The notes under the pieces were generated by a model that searched no databases, had not been told where the DNA came from, and worked only from the letters and a program-made list of their open reading frames with translations. A stretch of DNA of 64,000 bases. Source: Polyangium spumosum. Lineage in GTDB: Bacteria; Myxococcota_A; Polyangia; Polyangiales; Polyangiaceae. Below, piece by piece: positions 1-8,738 of the stretch; within the stretch, counting starts at the first letter, position 1; each line of letters opens with the position of its first letter. Location: assembly GCF_009649845.1 (NCBI RefSeq), contig NZ_WJIE01000015.1, positions 62,001 to 126,000 on the forward strand, given 5' to 3'. Made by a program: the position numbers and the translations under genes.

Positions 1-1
1 C

Positions 2-967
2 GGCCCCGTCGAGGTCGTCGGGCTCGGCGAGAGCATCGAGCGCATGCGCGTCCGCCTCGCAGGCACCATCGCCGAGCTCGAACGCGAGCGCGCCGGCCTC
101 GAAGAAAACGTCGCCGCGCGTACGGCCGAGCTCACGCGCACCCTCGACGAGCTCCGGCGCGCGCAGGCCGCCCTCGTCCAGGGCGAGCGCCTCGCCTCGA
201 TCGGCGAGCTCTTCGCCGGCGTGGCGCACGAGATCTACAACCCCCTCACGGCCATCGCGGGCGCGGCCGCCCCGCTCGAGCGCCTCTCCGCCGAGCTCGG
301 CCAGACCCTCGCCGCCTTCCGCGCGGCCATGCCCGAGCTCTCCCCGGCGCGCCAGCGAGAGCTCGAGCAGACCATGCGGGACCTCGACGTCGACGCCGCG
401 CTCGAAGACCTCGTCGGCATCTCGCACCTGCTCCGCCGCGCGAGTGATCGCGCCGTCCGGATCGTCGGCAATCTCAAGAGTTTTTCGCGCTCCTCCGGCG
501 AGGCCGTGCCCACGGACCTCGTGGCCGGCATCGAGGAGACCCTCGTCCTGCTCGGCCGCCGCCTGCGGGACGCCGGCATCGAGGTCGAGAAACGTTATGG
601 CGACGTCCCCGAGGTCCTCTGCCGCTCGGGCGAGATGAGCCAGGTCTGCATGAACCTCCTGGTCAACGCCATCCAGGCCCTCGAGAGCGACACCCGCCCC
701 GACAAACCCGCCCCTCGTATCCTCATCGAGGCCCGGCGCGACGGCGGCGCCGCGCTCGTCGCCGTCAGCGACAATGGCCCCGGCGTCCCCGACGACCTCG
801 CGCCCCGCGTCTTCGAGCCCTTCTTCACCACGAAGCCGCGCGGCCAGGGCACGGGCCTCGGCCTCTCGATATCGGGCGACATCGCGCGGCGCCATGGCGG
901 CGCCCTCTCGCTCGAGCCCGCCGCGGGCGGCGGCGCGCGTTTCGTCTGCCGCATCCCGCTCGCCTGA
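2..967 (+). CDS. Sensor histidine kinase, 5' end outside window
   Basis: C-terminal part of a two-component sensor kinase. The frame is open to the left edge, so the N-terminus (probably a sensor with membrane segments) is missing. The first visible residues (GPVEVVGLGESIERM) resemble the end of a HAMP linker. A charged coiled coil (ERERAGLEENVAARTAEL) follows, then the HisKA H-box HEIYNPL with the phospho-accepting His. The HATPase domain shows the N-box NLLVNAIQAL, the G1 box DNGPGVP, the F-box FEPFFTTK and the G2 box GTGLGLSI. No receiver domain follows and no response regulator is adjacent, so the partner is unknown. An internal ATG at 44 is probably not the true start. Confidence 0.9.
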   Translation, partial: GPVEVVGLGESIERMRVRLAGTIAELERERAGLEENVAARTAELTRTLDELRRAQAALVQGERLASIGELFAGVAHEIYNPLTAIAGAAAPLERLSAELGQTLAAFRAAMPELSPARQRELEQTMRDLDVDAALEDLVGISHLLRRASDRAVRIVGNLKSFSRSSGEAVPTDLVAGIEETLVLLGRRLRDAGIEVEKRYGDVPEVLCRSGEMSQVCMNLLVNAIQALESDTRPDKPAPRILIEARRDGGAALVAVSDNGPGVPDDLAPRVFEPFFTTKPRGQGTGLGLSISGDIARRHGGALSLEPAAGGGARFVCRIPLA

Positions 968-1102
968 AGGGGCCGCGCGGCGCACCGGGCGTGCCGGCCA
1001 TGAATCCTGTTGACTCCAAACGATCGACATGACGGGTTGAGGATTCCCTTTGACCTGCCCTGCCCGCACGGGGCCCGGGCTCGCTTTCGAGGAGGCTCTG
1101 TC

Positions 1103-1867
1103 GTGCGCAAGCTCTGTCTCGCTCTCTTTCTCCTCCAGACGTCGGCGTGCACGGTCGTCACCCAGGGCGAGGTGGGGGTTCGCCGCGTCTGGGGAAGGCT
1201 CGATCCAACACCCGTCGGGCCGGGCCTCGTGTTCTACGAGACGGTCTCGACGGATATCGTGCGGGTCCCCGTGCGCACGACGACGGTGACGGTGGACTTC
1301 GTCCTCCCCTCCAAGGAGGGGCTCAACATCAATACACGCATGGCCATCCTCTACCGGATCCTGCCCGAGCGCGCGGCGGACGTGCTCGGCAAGATCGGCG
1401 AGGACTACGAGGAGTCGATCATCGCCTCGGTGTTCCGCTCCTCGGCGGCGGACGTGAGCGCGCGCTTCTTCGCCAAGGACATGTACAGCGCCGAGCGCTC
1501 CACCATCGAGAAGGAGATCGCCACGAAGATGTCGGAGCTGCTCGGCAAGCGCGGGTTCGTGATCGAGGCGGTGCTCATGAAGAGCATCGCGCTGCCCGCG
1601 GGGCTGGCCCAGGCGATCGAGCAGAAGCTCCAGGCCGAGCAGGAGGCCGAGCGGATGCGCTTCCTCATCGAGCGCGAGAAGCTCGAGGCCGACCGCAAGC
1701 GCATCGAGGCGGAAGGCGTGAAGGAGGCGCAGAAGATCCTCGCCGACGGCCTGACGCCCGAGATCATCAAGCTACGCTCGATCGAGGCGTTCAAGCACCT
1801 CGCCGACTCCCCCAACACGAAGGTCATCGTCACCGACGGCAAGGCGCCCTTCCTCGTGGGCCCGTAG
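1103..1867 (+). CDS. Prohibitin-like SPFH/Band 7 lipoprotein
   Basis: A 254-residue SPFH-domain protein. GTG 1103 is chosen because GGAGG lies about 8 bases upstream and the product then starts with a signal peptide (RKLCLALFLLQTSAC) ending at a plausible lipobox Cys; an earlier in-frame start at 1010 would bury this signal. The SPFH core (GEVGVRRVWGRL, VDFVLPSKEGLNINTRM) is followed by a long charged coiled coil (QKLQAEQEAERMRFLIEREK) as in prohibitins and HflK/C-type proteins, which form rings at membranes. Being lipid-anchored, this one probably faces the periplasm. Position -3 of the lipobox is Thr, so the anchor is likely rather than certain. Confidence 0.82.
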   Translation: MRKLCLALFLLQTSACTVVTQGEVGVRRVWGRLDPTPVGPGLVFYETVSTDIVRVPVRTTTVTVDFVLPSKEGLNINTRMAILYRILPERAADVLGKIGEDYEESIIASVFRSSAADVSARFFAKDMYSAERSTIEKEIATKMSELLGKRGFVIEAVLMKSIALPAGLAQAIEQKLQAEQEAERMRFLIEREKLEADRKRIEAEGVKEAQKILADGLTPEIIKLRSIEAFKHLADSPNTKVIVTDGKAPFLVGP

Positions 1868-1890
1868 CCGTCCTCGACGGCGAGCCGGGC

Positions 1891-3156
1891 TCAGATCCCG
1901 AGCATCCAGATCGTCCCGTCCCGGCAGGCCACCACCATCTTGTCGTCCCCTGCCGGCTGCAGCGCCACCGGCGCCGTGCAGAGCCTCTCGCTCGCCAGGG
2001 CCACGTTCCCGTCCGGCTTCGCCACCCCGACCCGCCCCCCTTGCCGCGCGAACGCCACCTTCCCCTCCGCGTCCACGACCAGCGCCGGGCTCGGCCTCGT
2101 ATCGGCCGGCGGGTTGAAGAACGCCGCGCCCGCCGAGGACCCCATCCCCACCGCTCCCGGTACCGCCGGATCCGGCGGCTGCGGTCCCTTGTCCACCACC
2201 ATCCGCAACCGCTCGTTGCCCGCGGCGTCCACCCCGAGCAAGAGCCCCGTCGACGTCGTCATCATCGCGAAGCCACGCGGGTGGATCGTCACCGGCTCGT
2301 CGTACGTCCCGAGCCCCACGTCCCCGGCGCGCACGTGCGTCAAGCCGGTCTTGAGGTCGAGCCCCACGAGGCTCCGGCCGCCCACCACCGCGAGCAGGGT
2401 CCGCTTGCCCTCGAGCGCCGCTCCGCGCCGGAGCTGCCCTCCGAACGAGCCCACCTTCCGCGGCGGGTTCGGCGGCCGGAACACGTACACCGCGCCCGAC
2501 TCGCTCGTCGCCACCGTCCCCTCGGGACCCTCGATCAGCGCCCCCACCGCGCGCTCCGGCAGGATCGCCCGCGCCCGCACCGCTCCGTTCGGGCCGAGCT
2601 CCACGAGCGCTCGACCTCCGATCACCACGCTCCCGTCCGAGCGCGCGAGCGGCGCCGCGTCGAGGTCCCGCCCTCGTTGCCCGAGCGGCGTCACGAACCG
2701 CACCCGCCCGTCCCGACCGAGCCCCACGGCCGCCCCCGTGCTCGTCACGAGCACGAGCGTCCCGTCGCTCGTCAGCACGGGCGGCGCGATCGCCGGCGCG
2801 CCTCCGAGCCGCGTCCGGAAGACCTCTTTCCCGTCCGGCCCCAGCGCGACGACCTCGGGCACCGTGAGCGCCACGTAGATCCGCCCCGTCTCGTCCACGA
2901 CCGGCGGCACCTCGATCGTGCCGCCGAGGTGCCTTCGCCACTTGTCGACCGGCGGCGACGGCAGCCGCGACTTGCTTTGCCCCGTGCGCCGCGCGTCCAC
3001 GCGTTCGCTCGGCGCGTGCCCGCGTGGCGCGCCCACGACGACCGTGTGGGGCCTCGTCGTGTCGATGCCCTCCGCCCTGGCTCTCTCCTCCGCGGAGGCC
3101 CCCACGAGCCCGACGAACACGGCGAGCGTCGTCACGAGGCGCGTCGATGTCTTCAT
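1891..3156 (-). CDS. Secreted PQQ-like beta-propeller protein
   Basis: 421 residues beginning with a Sec-type signal (MKTSTRLVTTLAVFVGLVGAS). The body has repeated blades of the PQQ/WD type, for example GRIYVALTVPEVVALGPDGK, TLVLVTSTGAAVGLG and IYVAL/VYVF strands followed by Gly-Asp turns. Such propellers usually act as envelope binding or assembly scaffolds; no PQQ-dehydrogenase catalytic signature is visible, so no enzymatic role is proposed. The start lies 5 bases after the stop of the upstream zinc-ribbon gene (3162-4928), so the two are probably one operon. The product ends with MVVACRDGTIWMLGI, a closing strand of the last blade. Confidence 0.72.
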   Translation of the reverse strand: MKTSTRLVTTLAVFVGLVGASAEERARAEGIDTTRPHTVVVGAPRGHAPSERVDARRTGQSKSRLPSPPVDKWRRHLGGTIEVPPVVDETGRIYVALTVPEVVALGPDGKEVFRTRLGGAPAIAPPVLTSDGTLVLVTSTGAAVGLGRDGRVRFVTPLGQRGRDLDAAPLARSDGSVVIGGRALVELGPNGAVRARAILPERAVGALIEGPEGTVATSESGAVYVFRPPNPPRKVGSFGGQLRRGAALEGKRTLLAVVGGRSLVGLDLKTGLTHVRAGDVGLGTYDEPVTIHPRGFAMMTTSTGLLLGVDAAGNERLRMVVDKGPQPPDPAVPGAVGMGSSAGAAFFNPPADTRPSPALVVDAEGKVAFARQGGRVGVAKPDGNVALASERLCTAPVALQPAGDDKMVVACRDGTIWMLGI

Positions 3157-3161
3157 GCGAT

Positions 3162-4928
3162 CTACCTTCGCTCTCCGGGCATCGTGAACGCCACCAGGAT
3201 CTCCGGCACCGCGGCGTTCTCCGGCGCGCTCCGCGGCTTGCCGAGCTGCCCGTACGCGGTGATCACCTCGCCCAGCTTCGCCGGGTTCGGGAAGCCGTGC
3301 ACGAGCCGCACCCGGCAGGGCCCCTGCCCTCGTGGACAACCCTCCCTCGCCGGCACGTCGAGCAGGAAGATCGCCTGGTGGTTCTGCGTGCGCGCCTCGA
3401 CGATCTGGCCCGACACCACCGCGGGTTTGCCCGCGCCCTCCGCCCCGAGGGGCGCAAACGCCGCGTAGCCGAGCGGGCTCTCCTTCATGAACTCCTGCGC
3501 CGCCGCGGCGAGCTTCTCCACGCGCCGCACCGCGATCGGCACGATCCTCGGCGCCATCCCCGGCGCCTTCGCGCGCACCTCGATGTTCGTCGCGCCCACC
3601 GACGACACGCTCATCCGCTGCGCGAACGAGCCGTCCGCCGACACCTGGATGGGCTTGCCCGCCGCGAGCACCTCGGCGCCCTTCATCGTGCGACCGGCGA
3701 GCACGAACGTCTCGCCCTCGACGATCACGCGCGGACCGGGCGCGTCGATGTGCAGCGGCACGATGCCCACCGCGACCTCGACCGCGCCGTCCTCGCGTAT
3801 CCCGCCCTCGGTCTTCACCACGTACGGCACGCGCCGCTTCAGCGTGGCCGGTTCGTCCGCGGGGCCCGTGCAGTCGGTGGCCACGTCGATCACGTGCACC
3901 GCGGGGCCGTCCTTCACGGCCGCGGGTTTGCCGTCGATCGTGACCTCCGTCCCGCCCACGGCCTCCACCGCCACGTGCACGGAGGGTTTCTCGTTGGCGA
4001 GCCCCGTGAGATCGGGCCGTAGCCGATAATTCACGTGCACCGTCACGCCCACGGCCTCGTCGCGCCCGCCGCCGGGCCTGTCGATCGAGACCTTGAGCCT
4101 GTTTTCGCCGAGCGCGAGCGGCGCGGGCAAGGCCACGAGCGCCGTGTGCTTCTCGACCTCCGCGCTCACCGCGCCGATCTGCACCTTCGTGCCGTCGGGG
4201 CAGCTCGGGCACTCGATCTCCACGGCCTCGCGCCCCTCGGGCGTCGCGCGCGGGCGCGCCGTCAGCGGGGGTGGGCTCGTGTAGAACAACGTGAAGCCGA
4301 TGGCGAAGACGACGAGCAGCCCGGCCGTGACGATCACCGGCAGCGCGCGCTTCCGGTCCTTGCGCGCGCGCTCGTGCACGACCTCGGCGCCGCGCGGCAG
4401 CACGGGCGGCAGCACCACGCGCTTGCGGGCGAGCTTGTCGCGTGAGCTCGGGCGCGGGTTGTCGCCCCGGTAGCGCTGCATCACCTCGGGCACCATCGTC
4501 GCGCCGAGCTCGTGCGGCATCTCGCGCTCGCGGCCTCGGCCGTCCGACGCGGCGCCCGGCTCCCTCGCGTGGAGCGGCGCGATCCCGGGCCGCGCCACGC
4601 CGAGCAACGTGCCCTCGGCAGGCGACGGCGGCTTGACGGCGGGCGCCGCTGCCTTCGGGGCGGGCATGCCGACGAGGGTGCGGTTCTCGGGCGGCGGGAC
4701 GGCGAGCGGCTTCTGCGCACCCTTGCCGGGCATGACCTGCGTGGGCGCGTCCGGATCGACCGCGACGCCCGCGTTTGGGCCCTTGGCGAGATCGGAGAGC
4801 GCGACGCCCATCATCGTGCGCCCGACGCCGGCTTTGTGTGCAGGGTCGAGCGAAGCCAGCGCGAAGCCACACGTCACGCAGGTGACGGCGCCGGGACTGG
4901 CCTTGGTCCCGCACTCGGGGCAGTGCAT
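3162..4928 (-). CDS. Zinc-ribbon single-pass membrane protein with Ig-like exported domain
   Basis: 588 residues. The N-terminus is a four-Cys zinc ribbon (C3, C6, C17, C20: CPEC..CVTC). A disordered cytoplasmic stretch carries three short related motifs (RTMMGVA, RTLVGMP, GTLLGVA). One membrane helix lies near residues 197-217 after a basic RKDRKR segment, so the rest is periplasmic. The exported part has beta-rich Ig/PEGA-like segments (TKVQIGAVSAEV, TEVTIDGKPAAV) and ends with a domain resembling an OB/nucleic-acid-binding fold with paired Cys (EGCPRGQGPCRVRL). It is the first gene of an operon with the propeller gene 1891-3156. Function unknown; an envelope sensor or scaffold is likely. 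Confidence 0.7.
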   Translation of the reverse strand: MHCPECGTKASPGAVTCVTCGFALASLDPAHKAGVGRTMMGVALSDLAKGPNAGVAVDPDAPTQVMPGKGAQKPLAVPPPENRTLVGMPAPKAAAPAVKPPSPAEGTLLGVARPGIAPLHAREPGAASDGRGREREMPHELGATMVPEVMQRYRGDNPRPSSRDKLARKRVVLPPVLPRGAEVVHERARKDRKRALPVIVTAGLLVVFAIGFTLFYTSPPPLTARPRATPEGREAVEIECPSCPDGTKVQIGAVSAEVEKHTALVALPAPLALGENRLKVSIDRPGGGRDEAVGVTVHVNYRLRPDLTGLANEKPSVHVAVEAVGGTEVTIDGKPAAVKDGPAVHVIDVATDCTGPADEPATLKRRVPYVVKTEGGIREDGAVEVAVGIVPLHIDAPGPRVIVEGETFVLAGRTMKGAEVLAAGKPIQVSADGSFAQRMSVSSVGATNIEVRAKAPGMAPRIVPIAVRRVEKLAAAAQEFMKESPLGYAAFAPLGAEGAGKPAVVSGQIVEARTQNHQAIFLLDVPAREGCPRGQGPCRVRLVHGFPNPAKLGEVITAYGQLGKPRSAPENAAVPEILVAFTMPGERR

Positions 4929-4997
4929 CGCGCGGATACTACCGCTGCCAGTCGCCAGGGGAAGCCCCAGGGCGCATCCCGACGGGAACGGCTCGTG

Positions 4998-5243
4998 TTC
5001 CGCGAGGGCCGAGTCGTGTTCCGCGAGGGCCGGGTCGCGTTCCGCGAGGGCCGGGTCGCGTTCCGCGAGGGCCGGGTCTCATTCCGCGAGGGCCGGGTCT
5101 CATTCCGCGAGGGCCGAGTCTCGTTCCGCGAGGGCCGGGTCGCATTCCGCAAGGGCCGGGTCGCATTCCGCGAGGGCCGACTCGTATTCCGCGAGGGCCG
5201 ACTCGTGTTCCGCGAGGGCCGGGTCGCGTTCCGCGAGGGCGCT
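4998..5243. repeat. 21-bp minisatellite, 12 copies
   Basis: Unit ttccgcgagggccgRgtcNYR begins at 4998 and recurs every 21 bp exactly to 5229 (12 starts); the last copy is cut after ttccgcgagggc. Units differ by single bases, e.g. ttccgcaagg at 5145. Because 21 is a multiple of 3, both strands stay open (forward heptapeptide FREGRVV/A/S). There are no unique spacers between units, so this is not CRISPR. It fills most of the 381-bp gap between the divergent starts at 4928 and 5310. Confidence 0.95.
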
Positions 5244-5309
5244 CCAAGGTTGACAGCCGCCCCAGTGAGGGGCGACATCTTGGACCGTCCTTTCCTTGGG
5301 AGGTTTCCG

Positions 5310-6107
5310 TTGCTCGAGCACCTCAACATCGACGAGATGGTCGCGGTCATCGCTCCCTGGATCGATCCGACGAAGCGCAAGGATATCTTCCTTGCGATCC
5401 CGGAGATCGCGGCGCTGCACGGCAGGGTGGTCAAGGCGCACGAGGCGGTGAGCACGCTGCCGCAGGCGAAGCAGTCGTCGACGGCGCTCTCGGCGATCCT
5501 GGAGGAGGAGACGCTCGTGGACGCGCGGCACGACCACCTGGCCCGGGCGATCTCGCACTCGCTCGACGCGCGGGCCGAGCTCTACCTGGCGGGGCACCCG
5601 CCCGACTTCGGGCGGGCCGCCAAGGCGCGCGACATCTCGCGCAAGCTCTTGCCGACGGGGCTCGCGATCGTGAACGCGCCGCTCCTGGCCGAGTCGGGCA
5701 ACACGGCCCGCGTCGCGCGGCTCGTGCGGGAGGAGGAGCCCTGGATGAGCGAGTTCCTCGCGGAGATCCCGTCCGGCGCGCCGCCGCACACGCTGAAGGA
5801 CGTGGTGGACGCCTGGGTCGCGACCGGCGCGCGCCTCGCCGAGCTGGAGAACAAGCGCGCGGAGCTCCTGGCAAAGGAGGCGGCGAAGCCCGAGGGCGCG
5901 CTGTCGCCCCAGGCCGCGCGTAGCCAGTGGCTGCGCGTGGTGTCGCAGGTGCTCTCGAACCTGGAGCTGTCGGACGCGCCGGTGGAGTACATCGAGGCGA
6001 TCCGGAGGCCGGTGCTGCGCGCGTCGGAGCGCGCAGAACGCCGATATGCGGGAGACAAGGCGGTCACGGACGCCAGGGACGACGACACCTTGCCCGCGGA
6101 CGGCTGA
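5310..6107 (+). CDS. Conserved-looking hypothetical protein, helical
   Basis: 265 residues from TTG 5310, chosen because GGGAGG at about 5297-5302 is well placed; ATG 5337 is the alternative. The reading frame continues upstream through the 21-bp minisatellite, but no good start exists there and the repeat is unlike the gene. The product is soluble, helical, without signal or TM helix, and rich in Glu/Ala (IPEIAALHGRVVKAHEAV, ELENKRAELLAKEAAKPEGA). Not recognised. It lies 42 bases before hisF and may be cotranscribed with it. Confidence 0.6.
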   Translation: MLEHLNIDEMVAVIAPWIDPTKRKDIFLAIPEIAALHGRVVKAHEAVSTLPQAKQSSTALSAILEEETLVDARHDHLARAISHSLDARAELYLAGHPPDFGRAAKARDISRKLLPTGLAIVNAPLLAESGNTARVARLVREEEPWMSEFLAEIPSGAPPHTLKDVVDAWVATGARLAELENKRAELLAKEAAKPEGALSPQAARSQWLRVVSQVLSNLELSDAPVEYIEAIRRPVLRASERAERRYAGDKAVTDARDDDTLPADG

Positions 6108-6149
6108 GGGAAGTTGGCCCATCGAGGCGCTCGGCGCTAAGCGCGCTGT

Positions 6150-6941
6150 GTGCTGGCCAAGCGCATCATCCCCTGCCTGGACGTGAAGGACGGACGCGTC
6201 GTCAAGGGCGTCCAGTTCGTCGGGCTGCGGGACGCGGGCGACCCCGTGGAGGCCGCCCGGCGTTACGACGAGGCGGGGGCCGACGAGATCACCTTCCTCG
6301 ACATCACGGCCTCCCACGAGAAACGCGGGACGCTGCTCGACATGGTGCGGGCGGCGGCGGACCAGCTCTTCGTGCCGCTCACCGTGGGCGGCGGCGTGGG
6401 GAGCGAGCGCGACATCGAGGCGTTGCTCGACGCGGGCGCCGACAAGATCGCGATCAACACGGCCGCCGTGCGGGAGCCCGCGCTCGTGGAGCGCGCGGCG
6501 GCGCGGTGGGGCGCGCAGGCGATCGTGGTGGCGATCGACGCGAGGCGGGTCGGCGCCGAAGAGCCGGCACGCTGGACCGTGGTGACCCACGGCGGGCGGC
6601 GGGAGACGGGGCTCGACGTGGTCGAATGGGCGAAGCGGATCACGTCGCTCGGCGCGGGAGAGCTCCTGCTGACGAGCATGGACCGGGACGGGACGAAGGC
6701 AGGCTACGACCTCGGGCTGACGCGGGCCGTGGCGGACGCGGTGAGCGTGCCGGTGATCGCGTCGGGCGGCGTGGGGACGCTCGAGCACGTGTACGAGGGG
6801 CTCGTCGTAGGAGGGGCGGACGCGGCGCTGTGCGCGTCGATCTTCCACGACGGGACGCACACGGTGGCAGAGGCGAAGGCGTACCTGGCAGGGCGTGGGG
6901 TGCCGGTGCGGATGGCGGATCCGAGGAGAGGTGGGTCGTGA
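6150..6941 (+). CDS. hisF: Imidazole glycerol phosphate synthase cyclase subunit HisF
   Basis: 263 residues, the normal length for HisF, the (beta/alpha)8 barrel that with HisH converts PRFAR to imidazole glycerol phosphate and AICAR in histidine biosynthesis. Family motifs are clear: N-terminal [20 protein letters not shown] with the catalytic Asp, [29 protein letters not shown] with the second catalytic Asp, and the phosphate-binding IASGGVG. Start GTG 6150. No other his genes are nearby, so the pathway is dispersed. The stop overlaps the next gene's start (GTGA at 6938-6941), indicating translational coupling to an unrelated membrane protein. Confidence 0.96.
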   Translation: MLAKRIIPCLDVKDGRVVKGVQFVGLRDAGDPVEAARRYDEAGADEITFLDITASHEKRGTLLDMVRAAADQLFVPLTVGGGVGSERDIEALLDAGADKIAINTAAVREPALVERAAARWGAQAIVVAIDARRVGAEEPARWTVVTHGGRRETGLDVVEWAKRITSLGAGELLLTSMDRDGTKAGYDLGLTRAVADAVSVPVIASGGVGTLEHVYEGLVVGGADAALCASIFHDGTHTVAEAKAYLAGRGVPVRMADPRRGGS

Positions 6942-8731
6942 ATCGGGCGAACGTGACGCTGTCGGAGGTCCTCGGCGCCGCTGGCGCGCGCGCGGCGGCC
7001 ATGGTGCCGGAGAGCGCGGGCTACCTCGTGCTGTCGCTCTGCGCCGCGATCGGGAACCTGCCCATCCGGGTGGACCCGCGCGCCGTGACGCTGTCGGCCG
7101 AGGGCGTGGTGGGCGTGGACCGACAAGGCGAGGTGCTGTCGGGCGCCGAGGCCGCGCGCGGGCTGCGGGAGCTGCTCGCGAGGTTGTTGTCGGTGACGGC
7201 CAGCGGAGCGCCGCGCCTGCACGCCGTGGCGAGGCCGCGCTCTCCAGGCGCCGAGCGAGGGCCGGCCCAGGTGGCGGCAGAGATCGAGGCCGCGCTGGTG
7301 CCGCTGAACCGAGGCGCCGCGAAGAGGACGCTGGCGAGGCTGGCGAGGGAGACGGCACGCGCCGTGGAGGCAGGGTTCGTGGTGGAGCCGGCTCCGGTGC
7401 AGGCGCCGGTGGTGGTGGCCCCGGTGGCGGCTCCGGCGGCGGCTCCCGCTGCCGCTGCCGCTCCCGCTGCCGCTGCGGCTCCCGTTTCCGCTCCCGCGAC
7501 CGTTCGCGACCCCGTTCCCGTCTCCGCTCCCGTTTCCGCTCCCGCGACCGTTCCCGATCCCGCTTCCGTGGAGCGCATTTCGATCCGGGGCATTCCTTCT
7601 CTCGACTCCGCATGGCTCTTCACCGCGCCGCCCTCGGGCCCGCTGCGGGAGGCGACGCCGACGCTCGAGGACCCGGTGTCCCTCGAGGCCACGCCCCTCT
7701 GCAGCGTGGACCTCGCCTTGCTGGAGGCGCCTCCCGAGAGTGAACGATCGAGCCCCGCAGCCGCGGTCTTGCCCGCCTCGGAGCCCGCCGCCGCGCCGGC
7801 GCCGTCGCCGGTGATGCCGGCGCCGACCGAGTCGACGCTGCTCTCGGCGCGGGAAGCGGCCGTCGAGCCGAAAACCCCCCCCTCCGCGTCACCCGCGGCG
7901 GCGGAGGTGCGCGCGCACGACGACGTGCTGCGACCGAGCCACGAGAAGACGTTGCCCTGGCCCGTCGGGCTCGGCATGCGGCCGCGCACGCCGCTGCCCG
8001 CGGAGGCGGCGCCCGCCGTGGCCGCCGTGCCCTCGGAGGTGCCGCCTTCGGCCGAGGAGCTCCTGAGCTTCGAATTCGAGGTGCTCACGCCCTTGCCCTC
8101 ACCCGCCGTGACGAAAGGCGTCGAGGCGCTGTCGCCGTCGGGATTCTCGGGCATGGTGGAGGCGCTCGAGCCCCCCGCGACGGAGCCGCCGCATTCGGTC
8201 GCGCCGTCGATTTTAATGCCGCCGGCGTCGGTGGCGCCCGTGGTCGCCGAGGCGGCGAACGTGGAGGCCCCGGCGGAGGCCGCCGTGGTCGCGCCGCCCG
8301 CGCCGACGGGGCCGGACCGCGTGGACGAGCTGCTGCATCGGTTCGCGCAGCCGGAGGGCGGCGAGGAGGCGCTGTTCCGAGCGACGGCGTCGAGCTTGAA
8401 GGAGCTCGCGGGGCTCGAGCCGACGCCTTACGCGCCGTCGGTGCTCCCGGCGATCCGCATCCCCCCGCGCGCCGAAGGCAAGAGCCCCGCATGGCTGCCG
8501 CAGGCGAAGCGCGACCCCGCGGAGCTCACGCCCGCGCCGCTGGTGCCGGTTCAGCGCAAGACGGGGGCGCGGCTGCTCGTGCCGCTCGTCTTGCTTCTGG
8601 TGGTGCTGGCAGGGACGGGCGCGCTGGCGTGGGCCAAGCCGGGGCTTTTCGCGCAGGTGCCGCGATTCTGGAAGAGCGCGCCGAGCGAAGCGGCGGAGAG
8701 GTCGGTGGCGGCGACGGACGAGGGCGAGTAG
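6938..8731 (+). CDS. Ala/Pro-rich protein with C-terminal membrane anchor
   Basis: 597 residues from GTG 6938, which overlaps the hisF stop and has a purine-rich site (GAGGAGAGG) upstream. The first about 130 residues form a compact domain ([57 protein letters not shown]) that looks like the helical regulatory part seen before kinase or protease linkers in myxobacteria. A very long Ala/Pro/Ser linker follows, including low-complexity PVSAPATV repeats at about 7470-7560. One hydrophobic helix near the C-terminus ([20 protein letters not shown]) would leave a short exported tail. Function unknown. Confidence 0.65.
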   Translation: MNRANVTLSEVLGAAGARAAAMVPESAGYLVLSLCAAIGNLPIRVDPRAVTLSAEGVVGVDRQGEVLSGAEAARGLRELLARLLSVTASGAPRLHAVARPRSPGAERGPAQVAAEIEAALVPLNRGAAKRTLARLARETARAVEAGFVVEPAPVQAPVVVAPVAAPAAAPAAAAAPAAAAAPVSAPATVRDPVPVSAPVSAPATVPDPASVERISIRGIPSLDSAWLFTAPPSGPLREATPTLEDPVSLEATPLCSVDLALLEAPPESERSSPAAAVLPASEPAAAPAPSPVMPAPTESTLLSAREAAVEPKTPPSASPAAAEVRAHDDVLRPSHEKTLPWPVGLGMRPRTPLPAEAAPAVAAVPSEVPPSAEELLSFEFEVLTPLPSPAVTKGVEALSPSGFSGMVEALEPPATEPPHSVAPSILMPPASVAPVVAEAANVEAPAEAAVVAPPAPTGPDRVDELLHRFAQPEGGEEALFRATASSLKELAGLEPTPYAPSVLPAIRIPPRAEGKSPAWLPQAKRDPAELTPAPLVPVQRKTGARLLVPLVLLLVVLAGTGALAWAKPGLFAQVPRFWKSAPSEAAERSVAATDEGE

Positions 8732-8738
8732 AGCGCGC

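Noticed and set aside
1147-3468. 773-codon plus-strand frame over the SPFH and propeller genes
   Set aside because: Shadow frame, low complexity, conflicts with recognised proteins on both strands.
4998-5243. CRISPR array
   Set aside because: Units are contiguous 21-bp copies with no spacers and no cas genes nearby; the same holds for the arrays at 11751, 26221 and 56672-63300.
4512-5309. Upstream in-frame extension of the 5310 gene through the 21-bp repeats
   Set aside because: No ribosome site, overlaps the zinc-ribbon gene antisense, and repeat composition differs; kept as intergenic repeat.
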